Part shown: piece after piece, positions 22,472 through 32,645 of the stretch
How positions within the stretch are numbered: the first letter of the stretch is position 1
How the letters are laid out: each line of letters begins with the position of its first letter
Program-made: the position numbers and the translations under genes
The notes under the pieces: model-generated
Databases searched by the model: none
What the model saw: the letters and a program-made list of their open reading frames with translations, nothing else
What the model was told of the DNA's origin: nothing
Origin: Elmis aenea
Lineage: Eukaryota; Arthropoda; Insecta; Coleoptera; Elmidae
NCBI GenBank assembly: GCA_947652605.1
Contig: OX393579.1
Location: 6,944,001 to 7,008,000, forward strand
DNA length: 64,000 bases
Direction of reading: 5' to 3'

Positions 22472-22844
22472 AAAAAAAAACAAGAACAGAAAAAGTCGTT
22501 ATTAGTGTAAATAATGTAACATTTGTATTTGTTTACAGCATTCCAACTTCATTTGTTCATTTTGCGTACAAAATGTTTAAGTTTGACAGTTAAAAGGGAC
22601 TTTTGTTTATATTTGTTTTTAGTTTTGGTTAAACGCATATTATGGGACAATTGCATTTGTATTTTATTTACCTTAGCTAAAACATTAATATTAATATATA
22701 TTTTAAGTTTCTAAATGTTTTGAGTTATACTTTACATGAAAACTGATTTATGAAGACTGGAATATAGAGAAAGGGTTGATAGGCCTGACAGGCCTAACGT
22801 GTGTACTGATGTGATTATTTTTCACGTGTGTTCTGTAGGGTTAA

Positions 22845-23618
22845 TTATCTCTCCTTAAATAGACCATGCTTTTGAGAACTTAAAATAAAAATGGATTTTT
22901 TAAAATAAACAAAAGATTGTCACAAAAATCTTTAGCGTTAACAGCTGTAATTTATATGTAAATCTAATTCGAAATATTTTCATGAATTAATTAAATTGTT
23001 TTCTAGCTTTCCGGATCAGCTAAATATAGATTACGACGGAAAAAGTAAAACACGTGTAACGATACTAATTAAGCGGGAATGTCATCAAATATTTACCTCA
23101 TTGTCTACTTTTATAAATAATGACTTCACAAACCAATCCGTAGACTAATCAATTCGATTTAAAAACTGATTGCGACCTACTTTTTTGTTTAGTCCTGTTT
23201 TGTCGACTGTTTTCCAATGCGCTCATTAATTCGTCTGTTTTGACAGCGACTTCTATTAATTTGAGGAAATTCGGATCAAATTGAATATACGTATTAACGA
23301 CTTCCATTATAGTATTTAGTATCGGCCTAAGTGACGGCGAACGTGTAATCCTGAGGGTCGAATTTGTGACATAACACTACGTCCTCTGTTATTGAACGTG
23401 AAGCGAAGCAGCTTTGAGCAAGCAACTCCGATGTTGTTGGACTTAAAAATAAGTTATCGATTCATGAACGTAAGTACCACGGATAAAACTTCAGCGCAAA
23501 CTTGTTCAGTGAGATTATGAGGTTCTTGTTGTTAGTTTATCTTTCTGAAGTGGTTGGTAAACAGTTTATAAATGTCTTGTAATAGTGGGTGTAGTAAAAA
23601 AAAATTAAACCTTCTATA
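22845..23618. other. Non-coding sequence
   Basis: I see no supported feature. Confidence 0.4.
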
Positions 23619-23620
23619 TA

Positions 23621-24506
23621 GGGGCGAGAGGGGTAGAGAGAACCGCTTTATGAGTTAAGGCTAATAAAAAATACATCCGTCCTAAAAATAAGCTTAAATT
23701 TGTGCCAGGATACACCCAAAAGTATAATGTACACACAGACAATAGATAAACTGTCTAACTTTTTAAAGGTTTTTGTTTTTATAGAAATATAGTCCTCTGT
23801 GCCCCGTGCGTGGGGAACAGAGGACCATACATGGCCCCGTGTGGCCCTAATGAGATTTCATAAGGGTATTCACATTAAAAGAAGGTAAATTTAAAGGTGA
23901 CTTATTTATTAAGAATAACTACACGCAATTCATACAAACAATATTGTTATTATCCTCCTCGGCTCCAGCGCAAGCATCATGTGACCAATTTTTACACACT
24001 GAAGACTGAATCCATCCTTCGTCTGACTTTGATTGGAAGAAGCATTCTGTGCAGTAAATGCAATGAGGATTCTTGTCGCTATCATCTTCAGAATCAGAGC
24101 AAAAAACCAAGCAAGGCGGGCACCAAGGACCTCCGGTCCTGTGTGCCCCAAACATTCTGTTTACACAAAAATGCACGTGACATCTCTAGAGTAAAACATT
24201 ATACCAATGTAAATGTATACAAAACTGCTGTAATACGTTCTAGTTCATGTACAAAATTCTATTTCAAGATCAGGATACTTTGCAACTACTTGTTACAAAT
24301 ATATTTATTTTATTTTTTACAAACTTACCTTAAAAAACAAATAATTTTCACTCTCTTTTAGGTTTACGTGTTTGCATATGTCCCGCTGTCACTCACCTAT
24401 CAATCGCGTCTGTACGGTGCTGTCATTTAAATTACAAACAAATCACGTTAGTTTTTCTATAGTTTAAAGTGCTGAACCTCTGTGCCCCGTCGGTCCCCTG
24501 TGCCCC
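23621..24506. mobile_element. pogo-like element A (886 bp) with PHD-finger remnant
   Basis: TA flanks each end (23619-23620 and 24507-24508). The left end is GGGGCGAGAGGGGTAGAG and the right end is the complement of GGGGCACAGGGGACCG. Internal copies of CCTCTGTGCCCCGT (about 23794 and 24476) and GGGGAACAGAGG form subterminal repeats. TA duplication with G-rich termini, plus a PHD-type Cys/His tail on the minus strand, fit the pogo/Tigger branch. It is internally deleted. Confidence 0.75.
23919..24176 (-). pseudogene. PHD-like zinc finger tail of a pogo-type transposase (element A)
   Basis: The frame has an acidic linker (FCSDSEDDSDKNP) followed by HCIYCTECFFQSKSDEGWIQ and then SSVCKNWSHDACAG and IVCMNC. 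Compared with a regular PHD finger (C-x2-C, W-x-QC-x2-C-x2-W-H-x2-C, C-x2-C), one Cys after WIQ is replaced by Ser, so the finger is damaged. PHD-type fingers at the C-terminus are known in invertebrate pogo/jerky-like transposases. The DDE core is absent. Confidence 0.7.
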
Positions 24507-24639
24507 TATCTCCCATACATACATCCAGATTGAGTAATCAGATAATAAAAATAAGTTTACATTAAAAATTTTGTATTAAAATATACTTTGAAAATTGATA
24601 ACAAAAAACGAAAAAAAATTTGCTTTATATCTTTTTCTT

Positions 24640-25100
24640 CTATCTTTTATGCAATTCTGTATCTTCCTCCTGCAAGAGCCAGCTATGGTCATCCATCACA
24701 GCAGGGTTCCATCTTTCCTGGTGGCGTTTTTCCATAATTCAATTGTCTTAATAAAATTTCTTCTTGCTCATAACTTACGTCGTCCAAGTTTTGTGGAAAA
24801 AAGCCTAGGTGGGAATGGGGGAAGTGGATCTTTAATAACATTTTGCATCCTAATTTCTTGTGCTTTTGTAAAAGGTTTTCCACTACAACCTAGTGGTTAT
24901 ATTTATGTCGCTTTGCAAAGAAACGTTTCACTATTGATGTAAAACATTTCCGTGTTGCGTGTTCTTTAGAAGTCAAAATTTGTATCATCCAATAGTTTCC
25001 TGATCTGAGGCCCGACAAAAAGTACTTTATTTAACTCGGCTTCCTAACATTAGGAAAAATTCCCCTTAGGTATATGAATCCTTCTTCTTTCTTGTCCATT
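24640..25100 (-). pseudogene. Fragment of a widespread arthropod transposon-associated ORF
   Basis: In shifting minus-strand frames the sequence reads KKEEGFIYLRGIFPNV, then FLSGLRSGNYW, then VENLLQKHKKLGCKM, LKIHFPHSHLGFFPQNL and a tail resembling DHSWLLQEEDTELHKR. The order matches a protein seen very often in arthropod genomes, with a core of HFLHSHLDxFPENLG followed by SxExGERFHQ and DYCW. I know it as repeat-associated but do not know its biochemical role. Multiple frameshifts make it a pseudogene. No element ends are visible around it. Confidence 0.65.
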
Positions 25101-25383
25101 GCTTTAGCCCTCATTATATCGCCTTTTTCATAACATGCTATATTACTATGTGGTGTGTTCAATATGATCCCAAAGTTTTTTACTTTATTGAATCATGGTT
25201 ATTAAATAAAAACTTTAATTCAAGCCTGGTATACATTGTTTAAACAACTTATGGTAGTATCAAATCCTCAAAAATATTTGCTGGTAGGTAATTGATTTAA
25301 TTTAATAAAAACTATTAAAAAAAACTATTTACGTTTATGTTAGATTTGCATGCCAGATGATGTCTGATTATTATTAAACGGTA

Positions 25384-25440
25384 AACCACTGCTGTGACAG
25401 TACTTCCACCTACCCTCTACCCTTACTCACCTAATCCTAT
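25384..25440 (+). repeat. Partial tRNA-derived SINE body
   Basis: The stretch CTGCTGTGACAGTACTTCCACC and what follows match the body of the SINE copies at 29799-30007 and 56001-56263 (GCTGTGGCAGTAGTTCCACC). The tRNA-like head is absent. Confidence 0.5.
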
Positions 25441-25464
25441 TTCCCTTCTCTTTCACTTCGGTGA

Positions 25465-25935
25465 TTAGCCATAGCAGCAAAAACATGCCGAAGTAAAATA
25501 AATCAGTAAAAAAAAAACAAGCTTGTCCATGGTATCTACACCTGATTTTATTTTATTATAGCCAATTATTATTAGTGATTTGTTCTTGTTACCTTTAGAA
25601 GTCTCAGCAGTTTCGTTTGTAGTTGATAAGTAGCGTGACAGTTTATTCTTTTTTGGAGCCAAGTTCATAGCCAAGTTTGATTGAATGTACGGCTCTTCTA
25701 CATGAATTTACTAATTGCTTAGGGAACTCTGGTCTGATTTTCTGTACTGTACCTAGCTATGTTAGATTCTTCTTTCAAATCTCTTGCATGTTCAAGATTC
25801 GTAAAAACTTATCGGTGGTTACATACCTCCCTGTTTTCTCCAATTCCTCTTCATATCAAAACGACTCGTTTGCCTTGATTGCGTTTAAGCTGGTCGCCTG
25901 TTTTACCACTGTATATCTGGCAATTGTAAACGTAT
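25465..25935 (-). pseudogene. piggyBac transposase middle/C-terminal fragment
   Basis: Minus-strand frames give CQIYSGKTGDQLKRNQGKRV, then LTLGTVQKIRPEFPKQ-like residues, RRAVHSIKLGYE and, in the last frame, SLIIIGYNKIKSGVDTMDKL. These match the piggyBac order QIYTGK...N-GxRVV, xGTxRKN+xEIP and YNxTKxGVDxxDQ. Several frameshifts and stops are present. No TTAA ends can be assigned, so it is an isolated relic. Confidence 0.75.
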
Positions 25936-26469
25936 GAGGTTTGACTGTTAAAGTTTTTTTTTTCTTCAATACTAATATCAAGATCACATTTAAACGTTAC
26001 GAGTTAGTTAGATCGGTGGTGGGATAATATGGATCGTTGGCCTTTCACGCGCTTTTTCGAAATTGAAATACGTGCCAGGGATTGTAAATTTCAGATCAAT
26101 TTTCTGAGATGCGTTCGTTAACGGGAGTAATACAGTTAAGTACTGTCATCGCAAGGTTTAATTGAGTTTGTAATTTATATTATCACCCGACATCCTTCAG
26201 CTGAAAATACGACAAAGCTATTAAATTTGGGTATCGTCTTTGATACCGACTAGGGAATTTGTAAATTGATCCGCTCGGTTGAAATAAGTTACTGTAGCGT
26301 CTTGAAGTAAGCCGGAATACAAACTTAAATTTTCGTTTAACATTGAAAATGTTAGGCTGATATTTTATTTACAATTGCAGATGAATTAAAAGCCTAAATA
26401 ATTGAAACCCTGCATAAAAAATACTACACAGCTATATATAAAATACTGAAACGCTATATAAAAATACCA
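25936..26469. other. Non-coding sequence
   Basis: No gene is seen. A few TATAAAAA-type short repeats lie at about 26410-26485. Confidence 0.4.
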
Positions 26470-26577
26470 AAATGGTGTATAAAAAATCTTAATGCAAAAA
26501 GTTGAAGGTGCAGGTCAAATATCAAAATGGCATTCGTCTTGAAATTCTGCCCAACTTCGCTCATTTAACCGACTATG
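26470..26577. repeat. Relic inverted-repeat end of the 60323 mariner family (inner part)
   Basis: The segment AAAAAGTTGAAGGTGCAGGT through TTTAACCGACTATG matches 62465-62545 of the intact element. It resumes at 28012-28066 after an inserted pogo-like element. Confidence 0.8.
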
Positions 26578-26579
26578 TA

Positions 26580-28009
26580 GGGGAAGTTGGGGTAAGATGA
26601 CTAGGTTAACAAGAAAATTAAGTTTTGGCCAAGAGAAAAATGATATAATTAAATAAAAATGACGAATACATACATTGGTGAATTACCTTTGAATTCCCTA
26701 TGATTTTACACTAAACAGCGCTTCCAATATTACAATAAAAAAACATAAACAAAAAATGTCATTTTAGTCATCTTACCCCATAGTGCGGGTAAGATGACGA
26801 ACATAATGGGGTAAGATGGCGCCTACATACATAAAACACAAATAAATTGTCCTTGGCCATCATAAGTGGTGCAGTCTTCATGGCACCACTCTTGACATTT
26901 GCAACACTGAATCCAGTCTGTCGCTGGTGGTTCTGTAGAAGGTTTGTGGCAGATTAGACAATAATAGGATAAAGATTCAGTTGTTTGAGAAGATATAGCA
27001 GTTTTTTCATTAGGCCCATTTCCTCCCTTCTGTTTTGCTAACCTGTCTTTCTCTTCTAATTGATTTTTTATGGGAGTGCCAGTAATTACGCTCGCTGAGA
27101 GTTTTTTATTATTTTGAACAGGACGATTAATAGTTGGCAAGGGTCTGATTTTCCACAGTGAGGTGTCAGATTTCGACTTTGAGCAGCTAGGGCTTGTTCC
27201 TTTAGAGGTAAATAGTTTGCCCTTTACAATCCTTGATGATGAAGAAGGTTCAGGTTCTCCATCATTTTTTACAGGCGTAAACAAAGCATAGCTTTTCATT
27301 TGCTTCAACGGAATATTGCCATCTGAAGAAAAGTCTGAATCAGCTGAGTTTTCATCAGGAATCTCCCTACAAATGTTACCATTAGTATCTCCACCAATGT
27401 TACCATTGATATGGTCAGAAACATTCAGCAGCAGCAGCTGCATTGCAGGATGTAGTTCCTTCTTCAATGTCGTGCATAGCAGCTATCATTGCGCCTTGAG
27501 ACCACTGACCACGATTGGTCTTTTTTTTTTGTAAGTTCTTGGCATTGATGTTCTGGATGTAATAAAATTTTATTACCAAAAACAGTGCTTACTGGTTGCT
27601 GGGGCAAGATGACGAATCGTTATCTTACCCCTGTCATCTTACCCCACTACATATTAAAAATGTTTTTCTAATTTACATAAAAAACTACAAAAATATTTAT
27701 AAAATTTAAACAGAATATCAATACTATCACAGGTAATGTACAACCTACAGCAAAATTCAATTTGTTTTTACCCGAGTTTTCCAAAAAAACACTAAACACC
27801 GGCAATAAATATTGTAACCGAACATGTGATGACAAACAATTGCTTTTAACGGAAGAAATTTGAACTATATTAAAATCTTATCAGCTAATATTAACTTCGT
27901 CTACTAACCTCCAGATGGTAGTGAAAATTTTGAATTTGAGTTTTTGATGGATTGCCTGTAAAAATCGTTCGTCATCTTACCCCGTTCGTCATCTTACCCC
28001 AACTTCCCC
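26580..28009. mobile_element. pogo-like element B (1430 bp) inserted in a mariner end
   Basis: The inverted ends begin GGGGAAGTTGGGGTAAGAT and are identical for 22 bp, flanked by TA on both sides (26578-26579 and 28010-28011). The insertion interrupts a recognisable mariner-family end, so both boundaries are confirmed by the empty-site comparison with 62540-62610. Copies of GGGGTAAGATGACGAA occur subterminally near 26783, 26808, 27600, 27640 and 27970-28000. The coding remnant combines an N-terminal HTH with a C-terminal PHD finger. Confidence 0.92.
26823..27545 (-). pseudogene. Core-deleted pogo-like transposase: HTH start fused to PHD tail
   Basis: An ATG at 27543-27545 begins MPRTYKKK and, after an indel in an A-run, the frame gives NRGQWSQGAMIAAMHDIEEG. 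This is the psq-type helix-turn-helix start seen in pogo/jerky-like transposases. At a GCTGCTGCT stretch near 27435 the reading shifts to a Ser/Lys-rich linker. It continues open for about 200 codons to a full PHD finger: YYCLICHKPSTEPPATDWIQ, then CCKCQEWCHEDCTTYDGQGQ and FICVLCM-stop. All eight metal ligands (C4HC3) are present. The DDE catalytic domain is absent. Confidence 0.82.
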
Positions 28010-28011
28010 TA

Positions 28012-28066
28012 ACTGTTATAATAACAAAGTTACAGATGCAACACATATGGATTATTGTCACTCTGT
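28012..28066. repeat. Relic inverted-repeat end of the 60323 mariner family (outer part)
   Basis: ATAATAACAAAGTTAC through GGATTATTGTCACTCTGTA matches 62559-62610. With 26470-26577 it restores one continuous end interrupted by pogo-like element B. Confidence 0.8.
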
Positions 28067-28149
28067 AAGTGTATAGAATTTTTTCTTTGTTTAGTGTTCG
28101 GATACTTTATAAAGCATTTATATTATTTATTGCATTTCGTTTTTTTTTT

Positions 28150-28335
28150 TAATTTTAGAACGTTTTAGTAACCTTTGAAGCACTTAAATTTCATATTTGC
28201 AGTTCTATATAGCAAGCACATTTTTAATAAAGCAAATAGTTTGTTGTCTTCAAAATCAAGATCAAAATAAGAAACTGTATTACATAGAGAAATATTAAGC
28301 TGTGCATTTTTTTTCGCATTTTACTTTTAATTTTA
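28150..28335 (+). repeat. Dispersed repeat, copy 1
   Basis: AGAACGTTTTAGTAACCTTT through ACTTTTAATTTTAG is matched in inverted orientation at 32455-32645, at roughly 85% identity by eye. No coding frame or end structure is seen. Confidence 0.75.
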
Positions 28336-28803
28336 GTGTAAGTGAATATAGGAAGTTTTATGTCTAACTACTACATGTTTTTATAAACTAAATACTACTA
28401 GAACTAATGACGAAATAATTGAATTAGTCACCAACAATGCTGCTTTTGATAAAAAAGCAAATTACTGTTATTTTTATGACGATCGTTAAATTACAGTAAT
28501 TTGCAATTTGTTAAATTACCAGTAACTTGTAGAAAATTACGTAGGTACATGAGTTTCGTTGCATTATGCACGTCAAACCTTTCGCTAAATAAAAGAAGAA
28601 ATATCTTTTGTTAACGAGTATTGAAATAATTAAATACGTGTAAAAATATGCTCAAATATATGAATGACTTCATAGAAATGTCAAACTTTGCTTTATCGCG
28701 CGTGTATACAGGGTGAAATCAGAATCTTAGTTATTTTAAAACCTTTTTTTAAAATTTGGCTTAAATATATTGTCAAAAATAAATAATTTATTGATATTAT
28801 TAT

Positions 28804-29017
28804 AACGAAGATAGTGCAAACAATAGTGTGCTACGAGTGTTAGTGTAATAGTGGCCAAAACACTAGTGAAATAAAATAAGTGCTAGTTCGGTCGAGGGAA
28901 CTGGCCATTGGGTCGGTTTTAACTATGTCCATTTCAGTAACATAAAGTGCTACATATTGTTCTTGTGGAATAGATAGTACACTATCAAGGATGTTAAAAA
29001 AAAAAAAAAAAAAAAAA
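28804..29017 (+). mobile_element. Retroposed ~190-bp sequence with A22 tail and 14-15-bp TSD
   Basis: The direct repeat TATTGATATTATTAT occurs at 28789-28803 and 29020-29034. Between them lies about 190 bp of less AT-rich sequence ending in 22 consecutive A (28996-29017). This is diagnostic of LINE-mediated retroposition. There is no tRNA-like promoter, so it is either a 5'-truncated LINE 3' end or a processed transcript fragment. On the opposite strand, NILDSVLSIPQEQYVALYVT is open but runs antisense to the tail. Confidence 0.85.
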
Positions 29018-29034
29018 TATATTGATATTATTAT

Positions 29035-29798
29035 CAACTTTTATTATTTCCAGGTTTGCAGATCATCAAAATTTCAATTCGCCCTAGCTATAACTTTTAC
29101 TGCTATTATTAAAGTTTTTAATGATAATAATAAAAAAAAGAGTAGTTAGAAGTATCTTGATTTTTTGATAGTTTTTTTAGTTATTTTAATAATTTATTTT
29201 AAAATAAAACCCCTGATAGTGATTTTTATGAATGTAGCTTTTAACTATGCATCCGGCAAAGTAAAAATAAACAGGATGTTTGATTAAAAAATTAAGTTAG
29301 GGCAATTTTCTGCCAAATCGAAAATGCAAAATAAATTTAAAATATCACTAGTTCCAGGACTTTGTCCTAACCGTGTGTATCGAAATAAGGAACCGTTTCC
29401 TTTTAGATTTTCTTCGTTACCCTTTTTTTTTATTTGGTCTCCGGAGACTAAATTAAAAATAAAGAACCCTACACATACACCAGTTTTATAATAAACAGTC
29501 AATTTAACATCAAATTTGTATTAACAAATATATTTTTATTGTTGAATTCCATAAAGAACTATTCATAAAAAGCCATAGAACTTTAATGCGATAAATGTTA
29601 AATTAAGAATAGCTGAAGCTACTTGTTTTTTATTAGTACAACTTTTTTACATTTCTCTACAAAATTTACAAACGCTGTAACGGTAAAATAAAACAAAAAT
29701 TATTTAAAATATTTGAGAATATCTTTAATCACCTACTAAAACTTTCCTTTTAGAAATATTTGTACGCTTTTAATTTATATTTAATAAATGAGTTCCTA
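29035..29798. other. Non-coding sequence
   Basis: I see nothing I can support here. Confidence 0.4.
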
Positions 29799-30007
29799 CC
29801 GAGCTCGGTGGATGGCTGGTAAGCAAGCCTAGCGAGTAATCGTGAGATCGTGGGTTCGAATCCCGCGACCGTCTTTCATCGTAGGGGCAAATGCTGTGAC
29901 AACCCTTACTTTACCCACCCTATCCTTGTTCCCTACCCCCTCTTCACCGCGGACGCTTTTGACATCAGCAGTTGAAGCGTCCTTAAATCCTTAAATTAAA
30001 AAAAAAA
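29799..30007 (+). mobile_element. tRNA-derived SINE
   Basis: The head CCGAGCTCGGTGGATGGCTGG contains an A-box-like TGGCTGGTAAGC. About 45 bases later a perfect RNA polymerase III B box, GGTTCGAATCC, follows. A C-rich body (GCAAATGCTGTGACAACCCT onward) and an A-rich tail (30000-30008) complete it. The head could be mistaken for a tRNA gene, but no stable acceptor stem closes and the body matches the copies at 25384 and 56001. Confidence 0.85.
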
Positions 30008-30635
30008 CGACATGAATGATATTGGAAACGAAATAATTTCTTAAAATACATTTCTCAAGAGCCTTTAACGAATTCCACATATCGACCACAGTACCTACAC
30101 GTCATTGTTGTCATTTTACATTAATCTCGCCATTGTGTGTACATTTTGCGTTATATATTGCTAACACGACAGGACCAACATTTAATATTGTAAAATCCAA
30201 CTAAACATCAAAATTCGTTGCGCTAGTCAGCTAGCACACACATATTATAAAATGATAAATGTGCGTGAAAATCGCTATACTTGACAACTAAAAGTTTAAT
30301 ATCAACCTGTTTTTAAAACAAATTCGTAAACAGGTTATTATTAAATATTTCCACAAATAAAAAGTATTTTTGGAGTGGACTTGAATTGCATAAATCAAGA
30401 CTCGCAATAAACATAGAAATTTTACAACTGTCGTTATTTTATGCACTAATTTTTATGTATCAGTACCAACTGGATAAACTATAAGAAGCCAAGTATCTGT
30501 CTTCAAAATGCAGTGGTTTGTAGATGCACGATAGGAGTAAATTTAGTCCCATTAATTTTCCACAATAAAAATATATTTATAAAACTGTCGTTTAAACAAT
30601 CACAAATTATGGAGCCAGAAAAATGAGATGCTATT
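30008..30635. other. Non-coding sequence
   Basis: I see no supported feature. Confidence 0.4.
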
Positions 30636-31470
30636 ATTATTTAGTCACAAGTCCTTCTACTGTTAGGTGTAGGACTTTTACTTTACTTTTATGCTTCTGG
30701 TATTCCAAGTACCAAATCTTATTTTGTCTTTCTTATCTCTATTTTTATCATTTTTAATATCTCCTGCTTTGATTGCTATCTGTTTTTCCTTATTTATATC
30801 CGTTTTCGTGTTGTGTTCGTGCCATTTGTTCCGTAACTTGTTTTCCGTCCTTAGTTTTTCGTTTTGTTTTTTTGCTGTATCTCCTCTTTCTCTTCATTCC
30901 ATAGCCAGATGTTATCATCAACGATTAGTTTTTGGTAAGCTATTCTAACTTTGTTGTTCTTTTTTCTTTCTTTTTCTGCCTATTCTTTGATTTTTATTTG
31001 TGTTTCTCTTTTTTTACTGTTAGGTCATTGTGTATGTAAACGTTTTGACCTTTCAATCTGCTCACATTCTGCATTATCTTTATTTTGTCCTCCCGGTACT
31101 TATCGTTGGTATTGTCATAGTTTTTTCATATTTTTGGCCCATCTTATACATCTGTTTGATATCTACTTTAACTCCTAAATTTTGATTTAGAAATTCTTCC
31201 GTACTTGCTGTCCCGTTACTTTTATCAAATATTGCTCCCTTTATCACATATTACATTATATTTCTTTCCTTTTTTTTCTGTTTCTTCTATTCTGTTTTCT
31301 AAACTGAGCATCTGTTATCTAAGCTCTTCGGTTTCTTTTTTTGTTGCTATATATTCCTCCCTAAATGCTTTTTGTTCTAGCCTTATCTTTTTAACTACTT
31401 GCACGAATTGGTTAAATACTTTTACTAATGTATCCATGAAACAAAATGTTGAAAACATACCTTTACACCG
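30636..31470 (-). pseudogene. Internally deleted LINE: ORF1-like coiled coil joined to the 3' end
   Basis: Reading the minus strand from about 31440: MDTLVKVFNQFVQVVKKIRL, a Lys/Glu-rich coiled-coil stretch, LENRIEETEKKGKKYNVI and KTDINKEKQIAIKAGDIKND. Then IRFGTWNTRSIK appears, the start of an apurinic-type endonuclease domain (xxTWNVRSL). Directly after this the sequence jumps to the terminal segment GTAGAAGGACTTGTGACTAA found at the 3' end of the 19463-20060 copy. The endonuclease, reverse transcriptase and most of ORF2 are therefore missing. Several stops occur in the coiled-coil part. Confidence 0.7.
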
Positions 31471-32454
31471 AAAGATAATACAGGACCCGATTAAGAAGAA
31501 AAAGATATTTTAATTCACAAAAACGTAGGCAAACTTAGTAGATCTTTTTAGCAGTAATTTTAAATCGACTAAAATGCTAACCCTTACGTATTTAGAAAAA
31601 AAAAGAATGATCTGAAACTTTTTAAATAAATGCCCCAAATAATGCTGCTAAAACTATTAATTTTTAACTTTTTTGGCGATGTCAGCTGTACCTTAAACAT
31701 AAAAAAACGTCCGCTGTAGCACATTTTCCGTAATGTATCAAAGAGTGGCAAGTTAATCGTCTGGGCTTCATTACATTCTAGATGCATCGTTCCCATTTGT
31801 CGCTTGTTAATCCCCTGAGGAATCGAGCATCCTTTAGTCCAGGGATAATGTTAAGCCGAATCAAATTTTACAAGAATTGGGACGTTGCTGGACGACGGTT
31901 TCCAAAAGCTTTAAGAAAAATTTCCAATTAAATAGACCGTAAAGATATTACAGATGTTCATCAAGAAGACATTTTTATACACATATCATAAGATTAGCGC
32001 TTTTGTTGTATAAACTTTAAAGTGTATATGTTAAAAATGAATAACTTACATTATTTAAACATTTGTCAAGCACGTTTGTGTATATTTCTTAATTTATCGA
32101 AATTTAATGAGCATATCGTGGCAAAGATATAACAAAAATGTTTATTTATACGGGTTTATGTGTGCCAAATCACCTTTTAATCCAGAATAAAGTTGCTTTA
32201 TTCAACGACGTGTTTATTTTACGCCTTCCACATTTCATAATTAATAATTGTAGGCTAAAAATAAAATTATAAAGTGTGTTGCGACATATCTGGTTTATTC
32301 AGACTAAAAATATCCGATGAATGCTAGAGGCACATCAGCGCTGTTTATTTATGTGTCACCAGTTGTAGAGGTTACTTTGCGTCAAATATTTGAATCTACG
32401 TTTTTAAAATAACCGTTTCATTCATACTTTGCTTCAGCTAAGCGGAAAATATGT
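31471..32454. other. Non-coding sequence
   Basis: I see no gene. The open frame at 31584-31796 is unsupported. Confidence 0.35.
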
Positions 32455-32645
32455 CTAAAATTAAAAGTAAAAACTACAACGCAAAAAGAAATGTATAGCT
32501 TAATATTTCTCTATATCAGACAGTAACTTATTTTGTTCTTGATTTTGAAGACACAAATTATTTGCTTTATAAAAAATTTGCTTGCTATATGGAACGCAAA
32601 TATAACATTCAGGTGCTTCAAAGGCTACTAAAACGTTCTATAATG
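32455..32645 (-). repeat. Dispersed repeat, copy 2 (inverted relative to 28150-28335)
   Basis: The reverse complement of this stretch, AGAACGTTTTAGTAGCCTTT through ACTTTTAATTTTAG, aligns with 28150-28335. Confidence 0.75.

Larger units (their letters stand above)
20296..22840. mobile_element. piggyBac element, 2545 bp, containing a nested transposon
   Basis: TTAA flanks both sides (20292-20295 and 22841-22844). The ends are perfect inverted repeats, CCCTACAGAACACACGT. A subterminal inverted pair GTTAGGCCTG(A/T)(G/C)AGGCCTA also occurs. A piggyBac C-terminal coding remnant lies at 22285-22471. Between about 20494 and 22261 a different element has inserted, and most of the piggyBac coding sequence is gone, so it is non-autonomous. 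Confidence 0.92.

Noticed and set aside
28840..29037. Minus-strand frame NILDSVLSIPQEQYVALYVT
   Set aside because: It starts in the poly-A tract and runs antisense to the tail of a retroposed insert.
29799..29875. tRNA gene
   Set aside because: A-box and B-box-like motifs exist, but the acceptor stem does not close and the downstream body recurs at two other sites; it is a SINE head.
30691..31178. Two Phe/Ser-rich + strand open frames resembling membrane proteins
   Set aside because: They are the complement of the Lys-rich LINE ORF1-like coding on the minus strand.
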